DNA of 64,000 nt, from assembly GCF_001417955.2 (NCBI RefSeq), contig NZ_LKTM01000310.1:62001-126000 (forward strand), given 5' to 3'. The notes under the pieces are model-generated. The model was given only the letters and a program-made list of their open reading frames with translations, had not been told where the DNA came from and searched no databases. The DNA is from Mycobacterium gordonae (GTDB lineage Bacteria > Actinomycetota > Actinomycetes > Mycobacteriales > Mycobacteriaceae). Both the position numbers and the translations under genes were made by a program. Below are positions 11,081 to 21,932 of this stretch, one piece after another. The number at the start of each line of letters is the position of its first letter. Position 1 is the stretch's first letter.

Positions 11081-12358
11081 GTGACTCATCCGGTTCCCGC
11101 CCCACCACTCGCGGACGGTACCGGCCTGCCGTGGGATATCGCCGTTGCAGATGCGGTCGCCACCATCGCCGCCGCCCGCGATCGGTGCGGCGACACGTTT
11201 GTGGTGGAAAGCGGCGCCGACCGCTACCTGTTCACCTTCTCCCCCGCGGGCGTCGAGTCGTTCTACGCCCTGCCGGAGGACAAAGCCAGCAAGGGCGTTG
11301 CCGACTTTTTGATGCTGCGCCGCAAGCTGCCCGACGAGATCTTCACCGGTCGTCGTATCCTGCCCACCAACCTTTTTCGCCGCGACGATGTCGCCGTCTA
11401 TCTTGCGAACCTGGACGGCGCGCTGCGGGATACGACCGCCGAACTGGGTTCGGCCGGTTCGGTGGATGTCTTCGACCTCACCCGCCGGCTGGGGCACCGG
11501 ATGGGCCTCGCATCGTGGGCCGGGCCCGGATGCTCCGAGGGTGTGGCTTTCGAGCGTCTGGTGCACGCGTTCGACACCCTGGACGGCTCCGAGGCGTTCG
11601 TCCACCCCGACCGGATGGCTGCGGTGGCCGCCTCGGACAAACGCGCCGAGCGTGCTGCCCTGGACGACGTCACCGACACGGTGGCGGCCGCGGTGCGGCA
11701 TTACCGCGATGACGGAAGCCTGTTCGGCAGGATTGTCGCCGCATGGGACTCCGAGCCCGACGAGGTCCGCGTGCGCGGCATCGCCCATGACGTCGCCCTG
11801 ATCCACATCGCGTCCATGTCGAACCTGGCCGCCGCACTCGGCTGGGCGCTGGTCGACCTGGTCGAGCATCCGCGACATCAGCTACCAATCCGTAACGGCG
11901 ACAAGGACTTCGCCCAGCGCTGCGCACTCGAGTCCACGCGTCTGGCGCAGCGCTCGATCATGAGCCGCACGGTGCTGGCGCCGGTCGAACTGAACACCGG
12001 CGAAATCACCTACCAAGTGCCGCCCGGCTGGACCATCGCCACCCTGTTGCCGTTGTTGAACACCTCTGCGGCACCCGGGCTGGACACGTGGGATCCGGAA
12101 CGATGGACCCGCCACCGGCTCACCGACCCCTCTGACCTGCCGTCACCGATGCTGGTGACGGCGTTCGGCCACGGGCGGCATTCCTGTCCGGCGCAGCCTT
12201 TCGCACTCGCGGCGATGACGGCGGCGCTGACGCGCTTGCTGGGTGAGTACGAACTGACCGCAGGCTGGAGCGCGCACCCGCGTCCGGTCCCGGCTCAGAT
12301 CGGCGGGGTGGCGCGGGCACAGGGGCCCTGCCCGGTCACCTACGCGGCCGTGCACTGA
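11081..12358 (+). CDS. Cytochrome P450, divergent (425 aa)
   Basis: Haem-thiolate monooxygenase-type protein. The haem-binding loop FGHGRHSCPAQP places the ligand at C369, with Ala where Gly usually follows (CxG becomes CPA). The K-helix E284-S-T-R287 and the WDPERW meander are present. The I-helix region reads HIASMSNLAAALGW, without the usual acid/Thr pair (A-G-x-D/E-T), so oxygen activation may be unusual. GTG 11081 lies 4 bp after the previous stop. No ferredoxin or reductase gene is adjacent. The gene is absent from the matching M. tuberculosis interval. Substrate and CYP family cannot be named. Confidence 0.88.
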   Translation: MTHPVPAPPLADGTGLPWDIAVADAVATIAAARDRCGDTFVVESGADRYLFTFSPAGVESFYALPEDKASKGVADFLMLRRKLPDEIFTGRRILPTNLFRRDDVAVYLANLDGALRDTTAELGSAGSVDVFDLTRRLGHRMGLASWAGPGCSEGVAFERLVHAFDTLDGSEAFVHPDRMAAVAASDKRAERAALDDVTDTVAAAVRHYRDDGSLFGRIVAAWDSEPDEVRVRGIAHDVALIHIASMSNLAAALGWALVDLVEHPRHQLPIRNGDKDFAQRCALESTRLAQRSIMSRTVLAPVELNTGEITYQVPPGWTIATLLPLLNTSAAPGLDTWDPERWTRHRLTDPSDLPSPMLVTAFGHGRHSCPAQPFALAAMTAALTRLLGEYELTAGWSAHPRPVPAQIGGVARAQGPCPVTYAAVH

Positions 12359-12392
12359 TTCGGGCTCGCCGGAACACCGATACGATCGCGTC

Positions 12393-13175
12393 ATGTCCAC
12401 GGTCGTCGCCTTCCACGCCCACCCGGACGATGAGGTGATCCTGACCGGCGGCACACTGGCCAAAGCGGCCGCCGCCGGTCATCGGGTGGTCGTCGTCACG
12501 GCCACCGACGGACGGATGGGTGACGAGGACGACCGCACCCGCTTGGACGAATTGCACTCGAGCACCGGCATTCTCGGCGCACACCGAACGGAGTGCCTGG
12601 GCTACGCCGACAGCGGCTACGGCCCGGATTTCTACCCCGACCCGCCGGGTCGGGTGCGTTTCGGTAGAGCCGATGTCGAGGAGGCCGCGCAGCGCCTGGC
12701 CGCGATCCTTCGCGCTGAGGACGCGCAGCTGCTGCTCAGCTACCAGGCCAACGGCGGGTACGGCCACCGCGACCATGTGCAGGTGCACCGTGTCGGCAAA
12801 CGGGCCGCCGAACTGGCGCGCACACCAAGGGTTCTCGAGGCGACGATGCCGCGCGAACTGCTGCGCCGGGTTAGCGATGTGTGCGGTGTGCTGCGTCTTC
12901 CGCCGCCTTACGAGCGGGATGTGCTGGCCGACGCCTATGCGCCGAGTGCCAGCATCACGCACCGGGTCGACGTGCGCGCGGTGGCCCGGCAGAAGCGGGA
13001 TGCGGTGGCCGCTCATCGCTCCCAGTTGGGCGCCGGTGTGGGTGCGCGGGTTTACCAGGTATTGCTACGGCTGCCACCGCAGGTGTTGGCCGTAATTTTC
13101 CGGCACGAATGGTTCGTCGATCCTTCAGCGGAGCCAGGACGGCTGCGGGACAGCATTTTTGATGACGCGGGCTGA
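12393..13175 (+). CDS. PIG-L/LmbE family zinc deacetylase (260 aa)
   Basis: Predicted zinc-dependent amide hydrolase of the GlcNAc deacetylase fold, to which mycothiol enzymes MshB and Mca belong. The metal motif H8-A-H-P-D-D-E14 and the second motif GHRDHVQVH (about residues 127-135) are intact, as is a DSGYG loop. There is no signal peptide. It is shorter than Mca/MshB (about 290-300 aa) and diverges after the metal sites, so it is probably a paralogue with another substrate. It lies 34 bp after the P450, possibly co-transcribed, and converges on the DUF1206 gene with 7 bp between stops. Confidence 0.9.
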   Translation: MSTVVAFHAHPDDEVILTGGTLAKAAAAGHRVVVVTATDGRMGDEDDRTRLDELHSSTGILGAHRTECLGYADSGYGPDFYPDPPGRVRFGRADVEEAAQRLAAILRAEDAQLLLSYQANGGYGHRDHVQVHRVGKRAAELARTPRVLEATMPRELLRRVSDVCGVLRLPPPYERDVLADAYAPSASITHRVDVRAVARQKRDAVAAHRSQLGAGVGARVYQVLLRLPPQVLAVIFRHEWFVDPSAEPGRLRDSIFDDAG

Positions 13176-13182
13176 GCGCCCC

Positions 13183-14004
13183 TCACATCTTGGTTGAGCG
13201 GGCCAGCACAAAGCTGTATAAGCCGTACGTGATGATCCCGGCACCGGCGGCGATCAGCAGCACCACTCCGAAGGGTTGAGCGCCGAGGGTCTTGAGGGCC
13301 CCGTCGAGTCCGGTGGCCTTGTTCGGCTCGGAGCGGGACGCGGCGACGACCACCAGCACACCGGCGGTGGCGATGACCACCCCTTTGCCGACGTAGCCGG
13401 CCACGCCGAGTCGGCGCACCAGCTTGCCGGACCGGCCGTTGAGGTCGTCGACGAATTTGCGGCCGGCTCCTTTGTAGACGTGGTAGCCGCCCACCGCGAT
13501 GACGCCGACGCCGCACGCGATCAATGCGATGGTGCCGGCCGTGCTCTGCATCAGCCGGGCGCTCGCGGTGGAGCTCTGCTCACCAGAGGACTTCCCGGCT
13601 CCGTGCGCGAATCCGAAGGCTGAGTAGGCGAATCCGAGGTAGACAACGGCGACCCCGAAGGTCTTGACCCGCTGCATACCGCCCGGTGAGTCCGGCGAGT
13701 CGCGGTCGGCCGCACGTCCCAGAACCGTCTCGATCAGGCGCCACAACCCGAGCGTCAGCAGGGCGACAGCGGCGATCCACAGCGCGAATGGGCCACCGGG
13801 GCGGGCCGCCAGCGCCGCCAGAGCCCCGGACTGGTCGGCGGTGCCGCCGTCGCCGAGCGCGACACGGATGGCGAGGTAGCCGATGATCAGATGCAGTATT
13901 CCGCTCACCACGAACCCGGCGCGGGCGAATTTCTCGAAGACGCCGTTCTGGGCTACCTGTGCCGCCGAGACTGCCGGCGCTCGGTCATTCTTCGGGTCAG
14001 ACAT
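13183..14004 (-). CDS. DUF1206 membrane protein (273 aa)
   Basis: Polytopic inner membrane protein with about six hydrophobic helices arranged as three similar two-helix units, the DUF1206 pattern. Units begin with FEKFARAGFVVSGILHLIIG, a second near VKTFGVAVVYLGFAYSAFGF and a third near VRRLGVAGYVGKGVVIATAG. The N-terminus is short, polar and cytoplasmic. Function is unknown for the family. ATG 14004 is preceded by the purine-rich AAGGGGGCCTC. It lies 30 bp downstream of ppc on the same strand and may be co-transcribed with it. Confidence 0.9.
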   Translation of the reverse strand: MSDPKNDRAPAVSAAQVAQNGVFEKFARAGFVVSGILHLIIGYLAIRVALGDGGTADQSGALAALAARPGGPFALWIAAVALLTLGLWRLIETVLGRAADRDSPDSPGGMQRVKTFGVAVVYLGFAYSAFGFAHGAGKSSGEQSSTASARLMQSTAGTIALIACGVGVIAVGGYHVYKGAGRKFVDDLNGRSGKLVRRLGVAGYVGKGVVIATAGVLVVVAASRSEPNKATGLDGALKTLGAQPFGVVLLIAAGAGIITYGLYSFVLARSTKM

Positions 14005-14034
14005 GAGGCCCCCTTCGCCCGAAGGGATTGCCCG

Positions 14035-16842
14035 TTATCCGCTGTTACGTAACGCGCTGGCAAGTCCGTTCATGGTCAGCAGAATGCCGCGTTGTACCAA
14101 CTCGTCGTCCTCACCCGAGCGGTAACGGCGCAGCAGTTCCACCTGCAGGTGGTTGAGCGGCTCCAGGTAGGGGAACCGGTTGAACACCGAGCGCGCCAGC
14201 GCCGGGTTGTCGGCCAGCAGGTCCTCCTGACCGGTGATGCGCTTGTACATCGCAATGGTGCGGTGGTGCTCGTCGACGATCTTGTCAAAGACCCTGCTGC
14301 GCAACGATTCATCTTCTACCAGCTCGGCGTAGCGGGCGGCCAGCCCGAGATCGCTCTTGGCCAGCACCTGCGCCATGTTGGACAGCACGCTGCGGAAGAA
14401 CGGCCACCGCTCGTAGAGCTCATGCAGGACCGCCAAGCGGTCTTCTTCGCTGTCCGGTCCCTCGCCGATCCACTGCTCGAACGCCGTACCGGTGCCGTAC
14501 CAGCCCGGCAGCATCACCCGTGACTGGCTCCACGCCAGCACCCACGGGATGGCGCGCAGATCCGAGATCGATTCTGTCGGTTTGCGGGAGGACGGCCGAC
14601 TGCCGATGTTGAGCGATCCGATTTCACTGACCGGCGTCGAGGCCTTGAAGTACTCGACGAAGCCGGGTGTGTCGTGCACCAGTTCGGCGTAGGCGCGCTG
14701 CGCCAAGGTGGCGATCTCGTCGAGCACCGCGTAGGCCGGCTCCGCTGCGTCACCGAGGCCCTCGACGTCGAGCAGCGTCGACTCCAGGGTCGCGGCCAGC
14801 AGGCTTTCCAGGTTGCGCCGGGCGGCCTGCGGTTCGGCGTACTTCGCGGCGATCACCTCGCCCTGTTCGGTGAGCCGAAGCGATCCGTTCACCGCTCCTG
14901 GTGGCTGGGCCAGGATGGCCTGGTAACTCGGGCCGCCACCGCGGCCCACGGTGCCGCCGCGGCCGTGGAACAGCCGCAATCGGATTCCGCCCTTGCGGGC
15001 CGCTTCGACCAGGGCCAGCTCCGCCCGGTACACCGCCCAGTTGGCGGCCAGGTAGCCGCCGTCCTTGTTCGAATCGGAGTAGCCGAGCATCACTTCCTGC
15101 ATGTCACCGCGAGCCTTCACCATGGCGCGGTAGAGCGGAAGATCCAGCATCGCCTGCAGGATCGACGCGCCGTTGTGCAGGTCGTCGATGGTCTCGAACA
15201 GCGGCGAGATCCCGACCGGACAATAGGGTTCGTCCCCTGAGGCGTCCAGCAGCCCGGCCTCCTTCATCAGGATCGCCGCTTCCAGGACGTCCGACACCGA
15301 CCGGCACATCGAGATGACGTAGTTGGGAACCGCTGCCGGGCCGTAGGTTTGGACGGCGTAGGTGGCGGCGCCGATGATGTCGAGTTCTTTGCGCGCCAGT
15401 TCGGACAGCTTCGCGCCCGGGCTCACCAGCGGACGTCGGGTGCCGAGTTCGCTGACCAGCAGATCGACTCGCTGGTCTTCGGGCAACGAGGCGTAGTCGG
15501 GGTGCACCCCGGACCAGGCCAGCAGTTCGGCGACCACCTCCTCGTGCACGTCGGAGTTCTGCCGGAGGTCCAGTGCGGACAGGTGAAAACCGAAGACGTG
15601 GACGCCTTCGCGCAACACGGCCAGCCGGTCGTCGGCCAGCACGGCGCTGCCGTGCGTGCGCAGCGAGGTGTCGATGGTGTCCAGGTCCGCGCGCAATTCA
15701 CCGGGCGTGGTGTAGGCCGGCAGGCCGAGGTCGAGCAGGTGCTGCGGCTGCTCGTCGAGGAGCTCCCCGGCGGTCGCGCTCAGCCGCGACCGGATGACTC
15801 GCAGCGCGCGCCGGTAGGGCTCGTCGTCGCGCGCCTTGTCCTGGCACCCTTCGGCCAGTTCGGCGAGCTCGGGGGTGACCGTGAGCAGCCGAGACGACAT
15901 CGACAACTCCTGCTCGAGCTGGTCGAGTTCGGACAGGTAGTGGGAGATTGCGGTATAGGCGGCGCTGCCGGTGGCCAGCCGGACCACGTCGGCTGTGACG
16001 TTGGGATTCCCGTCACGATCGCCGCCGATCCAGGACCCCGGCTGCAACATCGGCCCGGACAGCAGGTCGGCGTCGGGCCAGCGGGCCCGCAGTGCCTCCC
16101 GGACTTCGGCGTTGACCTTGGGCATCACCTCGAAGAACGAGGCCGGGTAGTAGCGCAGTCCGGCCGCGATCTCGTCGCTGATCTGCAGGCGGGACAGCCG
16201 GATGATCGCGGTCTGCCACAGGGTGAGGATCTGGCGGCGCAATTCGGTTTCGATGCTGCGGCCGCTGTCGGTCTGGGTGTGCCCCTCGGCGTGCAGACGC
16301 ATCAGTTCGGTGATGCGGTGCTGGGTGACGAAGACGGTGCGTCGCCTGGTCTCGGTGGGGTGGGCGGTGATCACCGGCGCCACCAATGCACCTTCGAGCG
16401 CTGCGGCCACGGTCGCCGAATCCAGTTCGGCACGATCGAGTTTCGCGTAGGTGGCGGCCAGGCTGCTGTCCTGGGGAGGCTCGCCGGCGGCGACGTGAAC
16501 GCTGCGGCGGCGCTCGCGGTGGATGTCCTCGGCGACGTTGGCCAGCAACGCGAACTGCGTGAACGCCCGGATGACCGGGATGGCCTTGCGGATGTCGATG
16601 CCGTCGAACATGCGCGACACCTCGTTGCGGTCGATCTCCGATCGCCGCACCCGGAACGATTCCACCCGCGCGCGTTCAACGAGGTCGAACACCTCTTCAC
16701 CGTTCTGCTCCCGCACGGTGTCACCGAGGATGGCACCCAGCATCCTGATGTCGGCGCGCATGGGCTCGGTCGCCTCGCGCCCCAGCTTGGTGCGATGGAC
16801 GTCGCCGATCGGGTCCAGGGCGGTGTCGGTCACGTCAACCAT
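14035..16842 (-). CDS. ppc: Phosphoenolpyruvate carboxylase (935 aa)
   Basis: Anaplerotic enzyme: phosphoenolpyruvate plus bicarbonate gives oxaloacetate and phosphate. Catalytic signatures are [13 protein letters not shown] (H161), [14 protein letters not shown] and [17 protein letters not shown]. The C-terminus ends ALRNSG, matching the conserved (R)NTG tail that contributes to the active site. Full length for the bacterial family. The gene is absent from M. tuberculosis, which lacks PEP carboxylase, but ppc is known beside secG in other mycobacteria. It is divergent from secG across 107 bp and close to the glycolytic gap-pgk-tpiA operon. Confidence 0.97.
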   Translation of the reverse strand: MVDVTDTALDPIGDVHRTKLGREATEPMRADIRMLGAILGDTVREQNGEEVFDLVERARVESFRVRRSEIDRNEVSRMFDGIDIRKAIPVIRAFTQFALLANVAEDIHRERRRSVHVAAGEPPQDSSLAATYAKLDRAELDSATVAAALEGALVAPVITAHPTETRRRTVFVTQHRITELMRLHAEGHTQTDSGRSIETELRRQILTLWQTAIIRLSRLQISDEIAAGLRYYPASFFEVMPKVNAEVREALRARWPDADLLSGPMLQPGSWIGGDRDGNPNVTADVVRLATGSAAYTAISHYLSELDQLEQELSMSSRLLTVTPELAELAEGCQDKARDDEPYRRALRVIRSRLSATAGELLDEQPQHLLDLGLPAYTTPGELRADLDTIDTSLRTHGSAVLADDRLAVLREGVHVFGFHLSALDLRQNSDVHEEVVAELLAWSGVHPDYASLPEDQRVDLLVSELGTRRPLVSPGAKLSELARKELDIIGAATYAVQTYGPAAVPNYVISMCRSVSDVLEAAILMKEAGLLDASGDEPYCPVGISPLFETIDDLHNGASILQAMLDLPLYRAMVKARGDMQEVMLGYSDSNKDGGYLAANWAVYRAELALVEAARKGGIRLRLFHGRGGTVGRGGGPSYQAILAQPPGAVNGSLRLTEQGEVIAAKYAEPQAARRNLESLLAATLESTLLDVEGLGDAAEPAYAVLDEIATLAQRAYAELVHDTPGFVEYFKASTPVSEIGSLNIGSRPSSRKPTESISDLRAIPWVLAWSQSRVMLPGWYGTGTAFEQWIGEGPDSEEDRLAVLHELYERWPFFRSVLSNMAQVLAKSDLGLAARYAELVEDESLRSRVFDKIVDEHHRTIAMYKRITGQEDLLADNPALARSVFNRFPYLEPLNHLQVELLRRYRSGEDDELVQRGILLTMNGLASALRNSG

Positions 16843-16949
16843 GGGTCTAAGTATCGGTGCAGACCGTCGAGTCGGCTATTTGGGCACGATCCGCGGCCCG
16901 TCGCTTGCCGGTGGCGAGCGTTTTGCCCGCGTTCGGTAGGCTGCCCGTT

Positions 16950-17183
16950 ATGGAATTGGCTCTACAGATCACCCTGGTGGTCACCAGCCTGCTGGTGGTG
17001 TTGCTGGTGCTGCTGCACCGCGCCAAGGGTGGCGGCCTGTCGACGCTGTTCGGCGGCGGTGTGCAGTCGAGCCTGTCCGGGTCGACGGTCGTGGAGAAGA
17101 ACCTGGACCGGTTGACGCTGTTCATCGTGGGCATCTGGCTGGTGTCCATTGTCGGCATGGCCCTGTTGATCAAGTACCGCTAG
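16950..17183 (+). CDS. secG: Preprotein translocase subunit SecG (77 aa)
   Basis: Accessory subunit of the SecYEG channel in the cytoplasmic membrane. Two hydrophobic helices (residues about 2-23 and 53-74) flank the conserved loop with RAKGGGLSTLFGGG. The start at 16950 (MELALQITL) gives 77 aa, the size of Rv1440; longer in-frame starts add a non-hydrophobic arginine-rich leader. Divergent from ppc, 7 bp upstream of a second small membrane protein gene. Confidence 0.96.
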   Translation: MELALQITLVVTSLLVVLLVLLHRAKGGGLSTLFGGGVQSSLSGSTVVEKNLDRLTLFIVGIWLVSIVGMALLIKYR

Positions 17184-17190
17184 ACGCGTC

Positions 17191-17619
17191 ATGAGCTGGC
17201 CAGCCCAGCCGGGACAGCCCTCGTGGCCCGCTGAGGGCGTCGCTATCACCACCCAATACATGCCGCTGTCGTTCATGTTGGCGCTGTTCAAGCCCAAGCT
17301 GCTGATCGACGGCTACGAGGGACCGCCGTTGTCGTGGGGCCGCAACGTTGTGCCGGTGCGGCCCGGCCAGCACCGGGTCCATGTGCACGTGCCGTACTGG
17401 CTGCCGGCTCAGATCGGGCCAGCCGACACCCTGGTCGACGTCTACCCGGGACACTGGGTGGAACTCGAGTACAAGGCACCGGTCTGGGGCTTCAGCGCCG
17501 GTTCGCTGGGCGCGCCGCCGCAGAGCTACAACGGCGTTGGCATCACCGTCGCGCTGATGGTGGTCCTGCTCGCTCTGGTGTTCGTCTTTCCGTTACTGCT
17601 GCTGCTCGTCGCGATCTGA
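17191..17619 (+). CDS. C-terminally anchored membrane protein, Rv1439c-region hypothetical (142 aa)
   Basis: Unrecognised protein with a soluble N-terminal part of about 115 residues and one strongly hydrophobic C-terminal helix (about 119-141). A conserved-looking core contains FKPKLLIDGYEGPPLSWGRN and a repeated preference for Pro/Val/His; the phrase 'pGqhrvhVhvPYWLP' suggests a beta-sandwich. It lies 7 bp downstream of secG, so probably co-transcribed. A tail-anchored topology with the bulk in the cytoplasm is inferred. No function can be assigned. Confidence 0.85.
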   Translation: MSWPAQPGQPSWPAEGVAITTQYMPLSFMLALFKPKLLIDGYEGPPLSWGRNVVPVRPGQHRVHVHVPYWLPAQIGPADTLVDVYPGHWVELEYKAPVWGFSAGSLGAPPQSYNGVGITVALMVVLLALVFVFPLLLLLVAI

Positions 17620-17676
17620 CTCGTCCGGCTAGACCCCATGCGTCACTTCAGTACCGCCCGCGAACCATGAGGCTCT

Positions 17677-17718
17677 CCTGAATTGTGATACCGCGGGTGA
17701 TATCACTGTGGATTCAGG
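17677..17718. terminator. Nested inverted repeat between convergent genes
   Basis: Outer arms CCTGAAT (17677-17683) and ATTCAGG (17712-17718) and inner arms GTGATA (17685-17690) and TATCAC (17701-17706) can form one interrupted hairpin. A self-complementary GTGATATCAC lies at 17697-17706. It sits between the stop of the membrane protein gene and the stop of tpiA, the expected place for a bidirectional terminator. It has no U-tract, which is common in mycobacteria. Confidence 0.55.
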
Positions 17719-17738
17719 GATCTATGTGGCTCCCCCGC

Positions 17739-18524
17739 TTACGGCAGCGGCCCTCCGGCAGCGATCGCCGCCAGCGTCGCGAACTGCTCCCCGTCCAGCG
17801 ACGCACCACCCACCAGACCGCCGTCGATGTCGTCCTGAGCTACCAGGTCGCCGACGTTCTTGGCATTCATCGAGCCGCCGTAGAGCACCCGGACGGACTG
17901 GGCGATCTGCGGTGAGGCCAGCGCGGCCAACTCTTGGCGGATCGCCGCGCACACCTCCTGAGCGTCGGCCGAACTGGCCACCCGGCCGGTGCCGATTGCC
18001 CAGACCGGTTCGTACGCGATGACGACCTTGGCGATCTGCTCGGCCGACAGCCCGGCCAACGACCCACGTAACTGTTCGACGTTGTGCGACACGTGGTTTC
18101 CGGCTTCGCGGACCTCGAGGTGCTCGCCGACGCAGACGATGGGGGTGAGCTCGTGCTTGAGCGCGGCCGCGGCTTTCGCGGCCACCAGCGCGTCGTCCTC
18201 GTTGTGGTAGGTGCGGCGCTCCGAATGGCCGACCACGACGAAGCTGCATCCCAGCTTGGCCAGGAATGCCCCACTGATCTCACCCGTGTAGGCGCCGGAG
18301 TCGTGCTGCGACAGGTCTTGTGCGCCGTAGGTCAGGCGGAGTTTGTCGCCGTCGACCAGGGTCTGAACGCTGCGCAGGTCGGTGTACGGCGGGATGACCG
18401 TGACGTCGACCTTGTCGAAGTACTTGTCCGGCAACGAGAATGCGATCTTCTGCACCAGGGCGATGGCCTCGAAGTGATTGAGGTTCATCTTCCAGTTGCC
18501 GGCGATCAACGGCTTGCGGCTCAC
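17739..18524 (-). CDS. tpiA: Triosephosphate isomerase (261 aa)
   Basis: Interconverts dihydroxyacetone phosphate and glyceraldehyde 3-phosphate in glycolysis and gluconeogenesis. Catalytic residues are visible: K12 in [11 protein letters not shown]100 in VVGHSERR, E172 in [11 protein letters not shown]; the phosphate-binding [10 protein letters not shown] loop is near the C-terminus. GTG start at 18524 overlaps the pgk stop (GTGA). Last gene of gap-pgk-tpiA. Confidence 0.97.
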   Translation of the reverse strand: MSRKPLIAGNWKMNLNHFEAIALVQKIAFSLPDKYFDKVDVTVIPPYTDLRSVQTLVDGDKLRLTYGAQDLSQHDSGAYTGEISGAFLAKLGCSFVVVGHSERRTYHNEDDALVAAKAAAALKHELTPIVCVGEHLEVREAGNHVSHNVEQLRGSLAGLSAEQIAKVVIAYEPVWAIGTGRVASSADAQEVCAAIRQELAALASPQIAQSVRVLYGGSMNAKNVGDLVAQDDIDGGLVGGASLDGEQFATLAAIAAGGPLP

Positions 18525-19759
18525 GAGTCACCTCCGGTCGTCTGGGGCTCACCGAGCACCTCGATGCCCGGAAGTGATTTGCCCTCAAGATATTCCAGCG
18601 ACGCGCCGCCGCCGGTGGAAATGTGCGAGAACGCATCTTCGGGAATCTTCAGGGCGCGCACGGCCGCCGCGGAGTCACCGCCGCCGACGACGCTGAACGC
18701 GCCCTTACCGGTGGCCTTGACGATCGCCTCGGCAACGCCCCGGGTGCCTTCGGCGTAAGCCGGGAACTCGAACACGCCCATCGGCCCGTTCCAGAAGACC
18801 GTTCGCGCGTTGGACAGCAACGTGGTGAACCGCTTGACGGATCCCGGGCCGATGTCCAGACCCATCAGGTCATCCGGAATCTCGTTGGCGGCCACCGTCT
18901 GTGGTGGCGAATCCGCGGCGAACTTCTCGGTCACCACGATGTCCACCGGCAGCCGCAGCACGTCGTGATAGGTGTCCAGCAGCTTGCGGCAGGTGTCGAC
19001 CATGTCCTCTTCGAGCAGCGACTTACCCACCGAATAGCCCTGTGCGGCAAGGAAGGTGAAGCACATACCGCCGCCGATCACGATGCTGTCGGCCTTGGTG
19101 GCCAGCGACTCGATGACGCCCAGCTTGTCCGACACCTTCGACCCACCCAGCACCACCGCGTAGGGCCGCTCGGTGGAACTGGTCAGCTGCTTGAGCACCT
19201 TGATCTCGTCGGCGACCAGGTTGCCGGCATAGTGCGGCAACAGCGTCGCGACGTCATAGACCGAAGCCTGCTTGCGGTGCACCACTCCGAAGCCGTCGGA
19301 GACGAAAGCTCCACCGGGCCAAACTAATTCGGCGAGCTGCCGGGCCAGGGCGAGGCGTTCGGCGTCGTCCTTGCTGGTCTCGCGCTTGTCGAAGCGGATG
19401 TTCTCCAGCAGCAGGATGTCGCCGTCGGTGAGTCCTTCGGCACGGGCCAGCGCGTCGGTGCCCACGACGTCCCCGGCCAATTGCACGTGCCGGCCCAGTT
19501 GTTCGGCGAGCGCCGCGGCGACCGGAGCCAGCGAGTACTTCGGGTCGGGCCCGTCCTTGGGACGGCCCAGGTGGGCGGTGACGACCACCTTGGCGCCGGC
19601 GTCCAGCAGTGCCTTCAGCGTCGGCACCGAGGCGGTGATCCGCCCGGCGTCGGTGATGTTGCCGTTATCGTCCAGTGGCACGTTCAGGTCCGAGCGCACC
19701 AGCACGCCACGACCCGAAACACCCTCGGCGAGCAGGTCTTTGAGAGTCGGGACGCTCAC
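18521..19759 (-). CDS. pgk: Phosphoglycerate kinase (412 aa)
   Basis: Transfers phosphate between 1,3-bisphosphoglycerate and ADP. Visible are the N-terminal [11 protein letters not shown], the substrate loop [22 protein letters not shown] and the C-terminal nucleotide site [13 protein letters not shown] 19759 (reading [10 protein letters not shown]) is chosen because it gives 412 aa, identical to Rv1437, and lies 2 bp after the gap stop; the longer frame runs into the gap gene. Translationally coupled to both neighbours. Confidence 0.96.
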   Translation of the reverse strand: MSVPTLKDLLAEGVSGRGVLVRSDLNVPLDDNGNITDAGRITASVPTLKALLDAGAKVVVTAHLGRPKDGPDPKYSLAPVAAALAEQLGRHVQLAGDVVGTDALARAEGLTDGDILLLENIRFDKRETSKDDAERLALARQLAELVWPGGAFVSDGFGVVHRKQASVYDVATLLPHYAGNLVADEIKVLKQLTSSTERPYAVVLGGSKVSDKLGVIESLATKADSIVIGGGMCFTFLAAQGYSVGKSLLEEDMVDTCRKLLDTYHDVLRLPVDIVVTEKFAADSPPQTVAANEIPDDLMGLDIGPGSVKRFTTLLSNARTVFWNGPMGVFEFPAYAEGTRGVAEAIVKATGKGAFSVVGGGDSAAAVRALKIPEDAFSHISTGGGASLEYLEGKSLPGIEVLGEPQTTGGDS

Positions 19760-19761
19760 GG

Positions 19762-20823
<1,062 letters not shown>

Positions 20824-21047
20824 TCAGCCTAGATCAGTGCAGAAACCGGGGCGCGGCCTGACCGGTGACGGCATCGTGATTTAACGGTCACAACGTGTGA
20901 CGAGGGCTAAACCATCCCGAACGTCACCATTTGGAAACGGCACGGTGCGGCGCCGTTCGCGTCTTGGATCGGCGTCTAACAATCGAGCCGGTCGTCCGGA
21001 TACGACCAGACGGATCTGCTGGAGCGCGAATGAAGGAGCTGACGTTG

Positions 21048-21899
21048 ATGACGATCTCCGATCGATTCAACCTCAAGGTAATTGCTGCCGCCGCGGGGGT
21101 GTGCGGGGCCGCATTGTCGCTGAGCCCGACTGCGGCGGCCGTGCCGCTGAAGACGGGTGGCTACGCGTGCATCCAGGGAATGTCAGGCACCGCCGGTATC
21201 GCGGACGGCGCGCCCGCAGGGGTCGCCGGAGCGGGCGCCCCCGGCGCGGGCCCAGCCGGTGCGGCAGGCGCGGGCGGAGCGCCGGCGTGCTGCGCTTACG
21301 GCGGCCCGGCAGCGGGCGCGGCAGGCGCTCCGGCAGCTGGTGGAGCCGCAGGCGCAGGCGGAGCGCCGGCCGGCGGCGGACCCGCCGCCCCCGCCGGTGG
21401 ACCTGCACCGGCCGCCGGCGCAACACCTGTGGAGAACTGCGGCCCGGCGAGCGCACCCATCACCGGCATGTCCGGTGTCGGTGCTCCCGTCGTGGTGCCC
21501 GGACCGGTGGGCGCGGCAGCGGTGCCGGCGGTCGCGCCGGTGGTGGTGCCCGGACCGATAGCGGCCCCGGTGCCCGTCGGAGCCCCGGTACCCGTCGGCG
21601 CACCCGTGCCCATCGGAGCCCCGGTCCCCGTCGGCGCACCCGTGCCCATCGGAGCCCCGGTGCCCATCGGGGCACCCGTGCCGGTCGGCGCACCCGTGCC
21701 TATCGGCGCACCCGTGCCGGTCGGCGCACCCGTGCCCGTCGCGGGCCCCGTGCCGGTCGCCGGACCCGTCCCCGTCGGCGCACCGGTCGGCGCGCCGATC
21801 ACCACCATGTCCGGAACCGGGAAGGGCGCACCGACCGGTCCGGCGCCGGCGAACGGACCCGTGGCCGGCCAGCCGGTGATGCCCGGCCCGACCGGCTGA
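21048..21899 (+). CDS. Secreted Pro/Val/Ala/Gly repeat protein, Rv1435c-like (283 aa)
   Basis: Predicted exported, low-complexity protein. An N-terminal signal peptide (basic [10 protein letters not shown], hydrophobic core to about residue 25, likely cleavage after TAAA near 31) precedes an Ala/Gly/Pro-rich half and then a hexapeptide array GAPVP[VI] (about residues 173-247). Several cysteines (YAC, PACC, VENC) could form disulfides. ATG 21048 is preferred over ATG 21030 because AAGGAG lies about 9 nt upstream. It matches in place and composition the proline-, glycine-, valine-rich secreted protein beside gap in M. tuberculosis (Rv1435c, about 200 aa) but is longer, mainly through the repeat. 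A cell-wall role is only inferred. Confidence 0.85.
   Translation: MTISDRFNLKVIAAAAGVCGAALSLSPTAAAVPLKTGGYACIQGMSGTAGIADGAPAGVAGAGAPGAGPAGAAGAGGAPACCAYGGPAAGAAGAPAAGGAAGAGGAPAGGGPAAPAGGPAPAAGATPVENCGPASAPITGMSGVGAPVVVPGPVGAAAVPAVAPVVVPGPIAAPVPVGAPVPVGAPVPIGAPVPVGAPVPIGAPVPIGAPVPVGAPVPIGAPVPVGAPVPVAGPVPVAGPVPVGAPVGAPITTMSGTGKGAPTGPAPANGPVAGQPVMPGPTG
21564..21789 (+). repeat. Tandem 18-bp coding repeat (GAPVP[VI] array)
   Basis: About a dozen imperfect 18-bp units of the type GGCGCACCCGTGCCCRTC follow each other in frame. Neighbouring units differ mostly at third positions and by Val/Ile swaps. This suggests slippage or recombination driven expansion, and copy number is likely to vary between strains. 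Confidence 0.85.
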
Positions 21900-21932
21900 C
21901 GTCTCAGCAGAGGCAGCGCAAAGGCGGCGGAG

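Noticed and set aside
21564-21789. Possible CRISPR-like array
   Set aside because: The 18-bp units are contiguous without spacers and encode an in-frame hexapeptide repeat.
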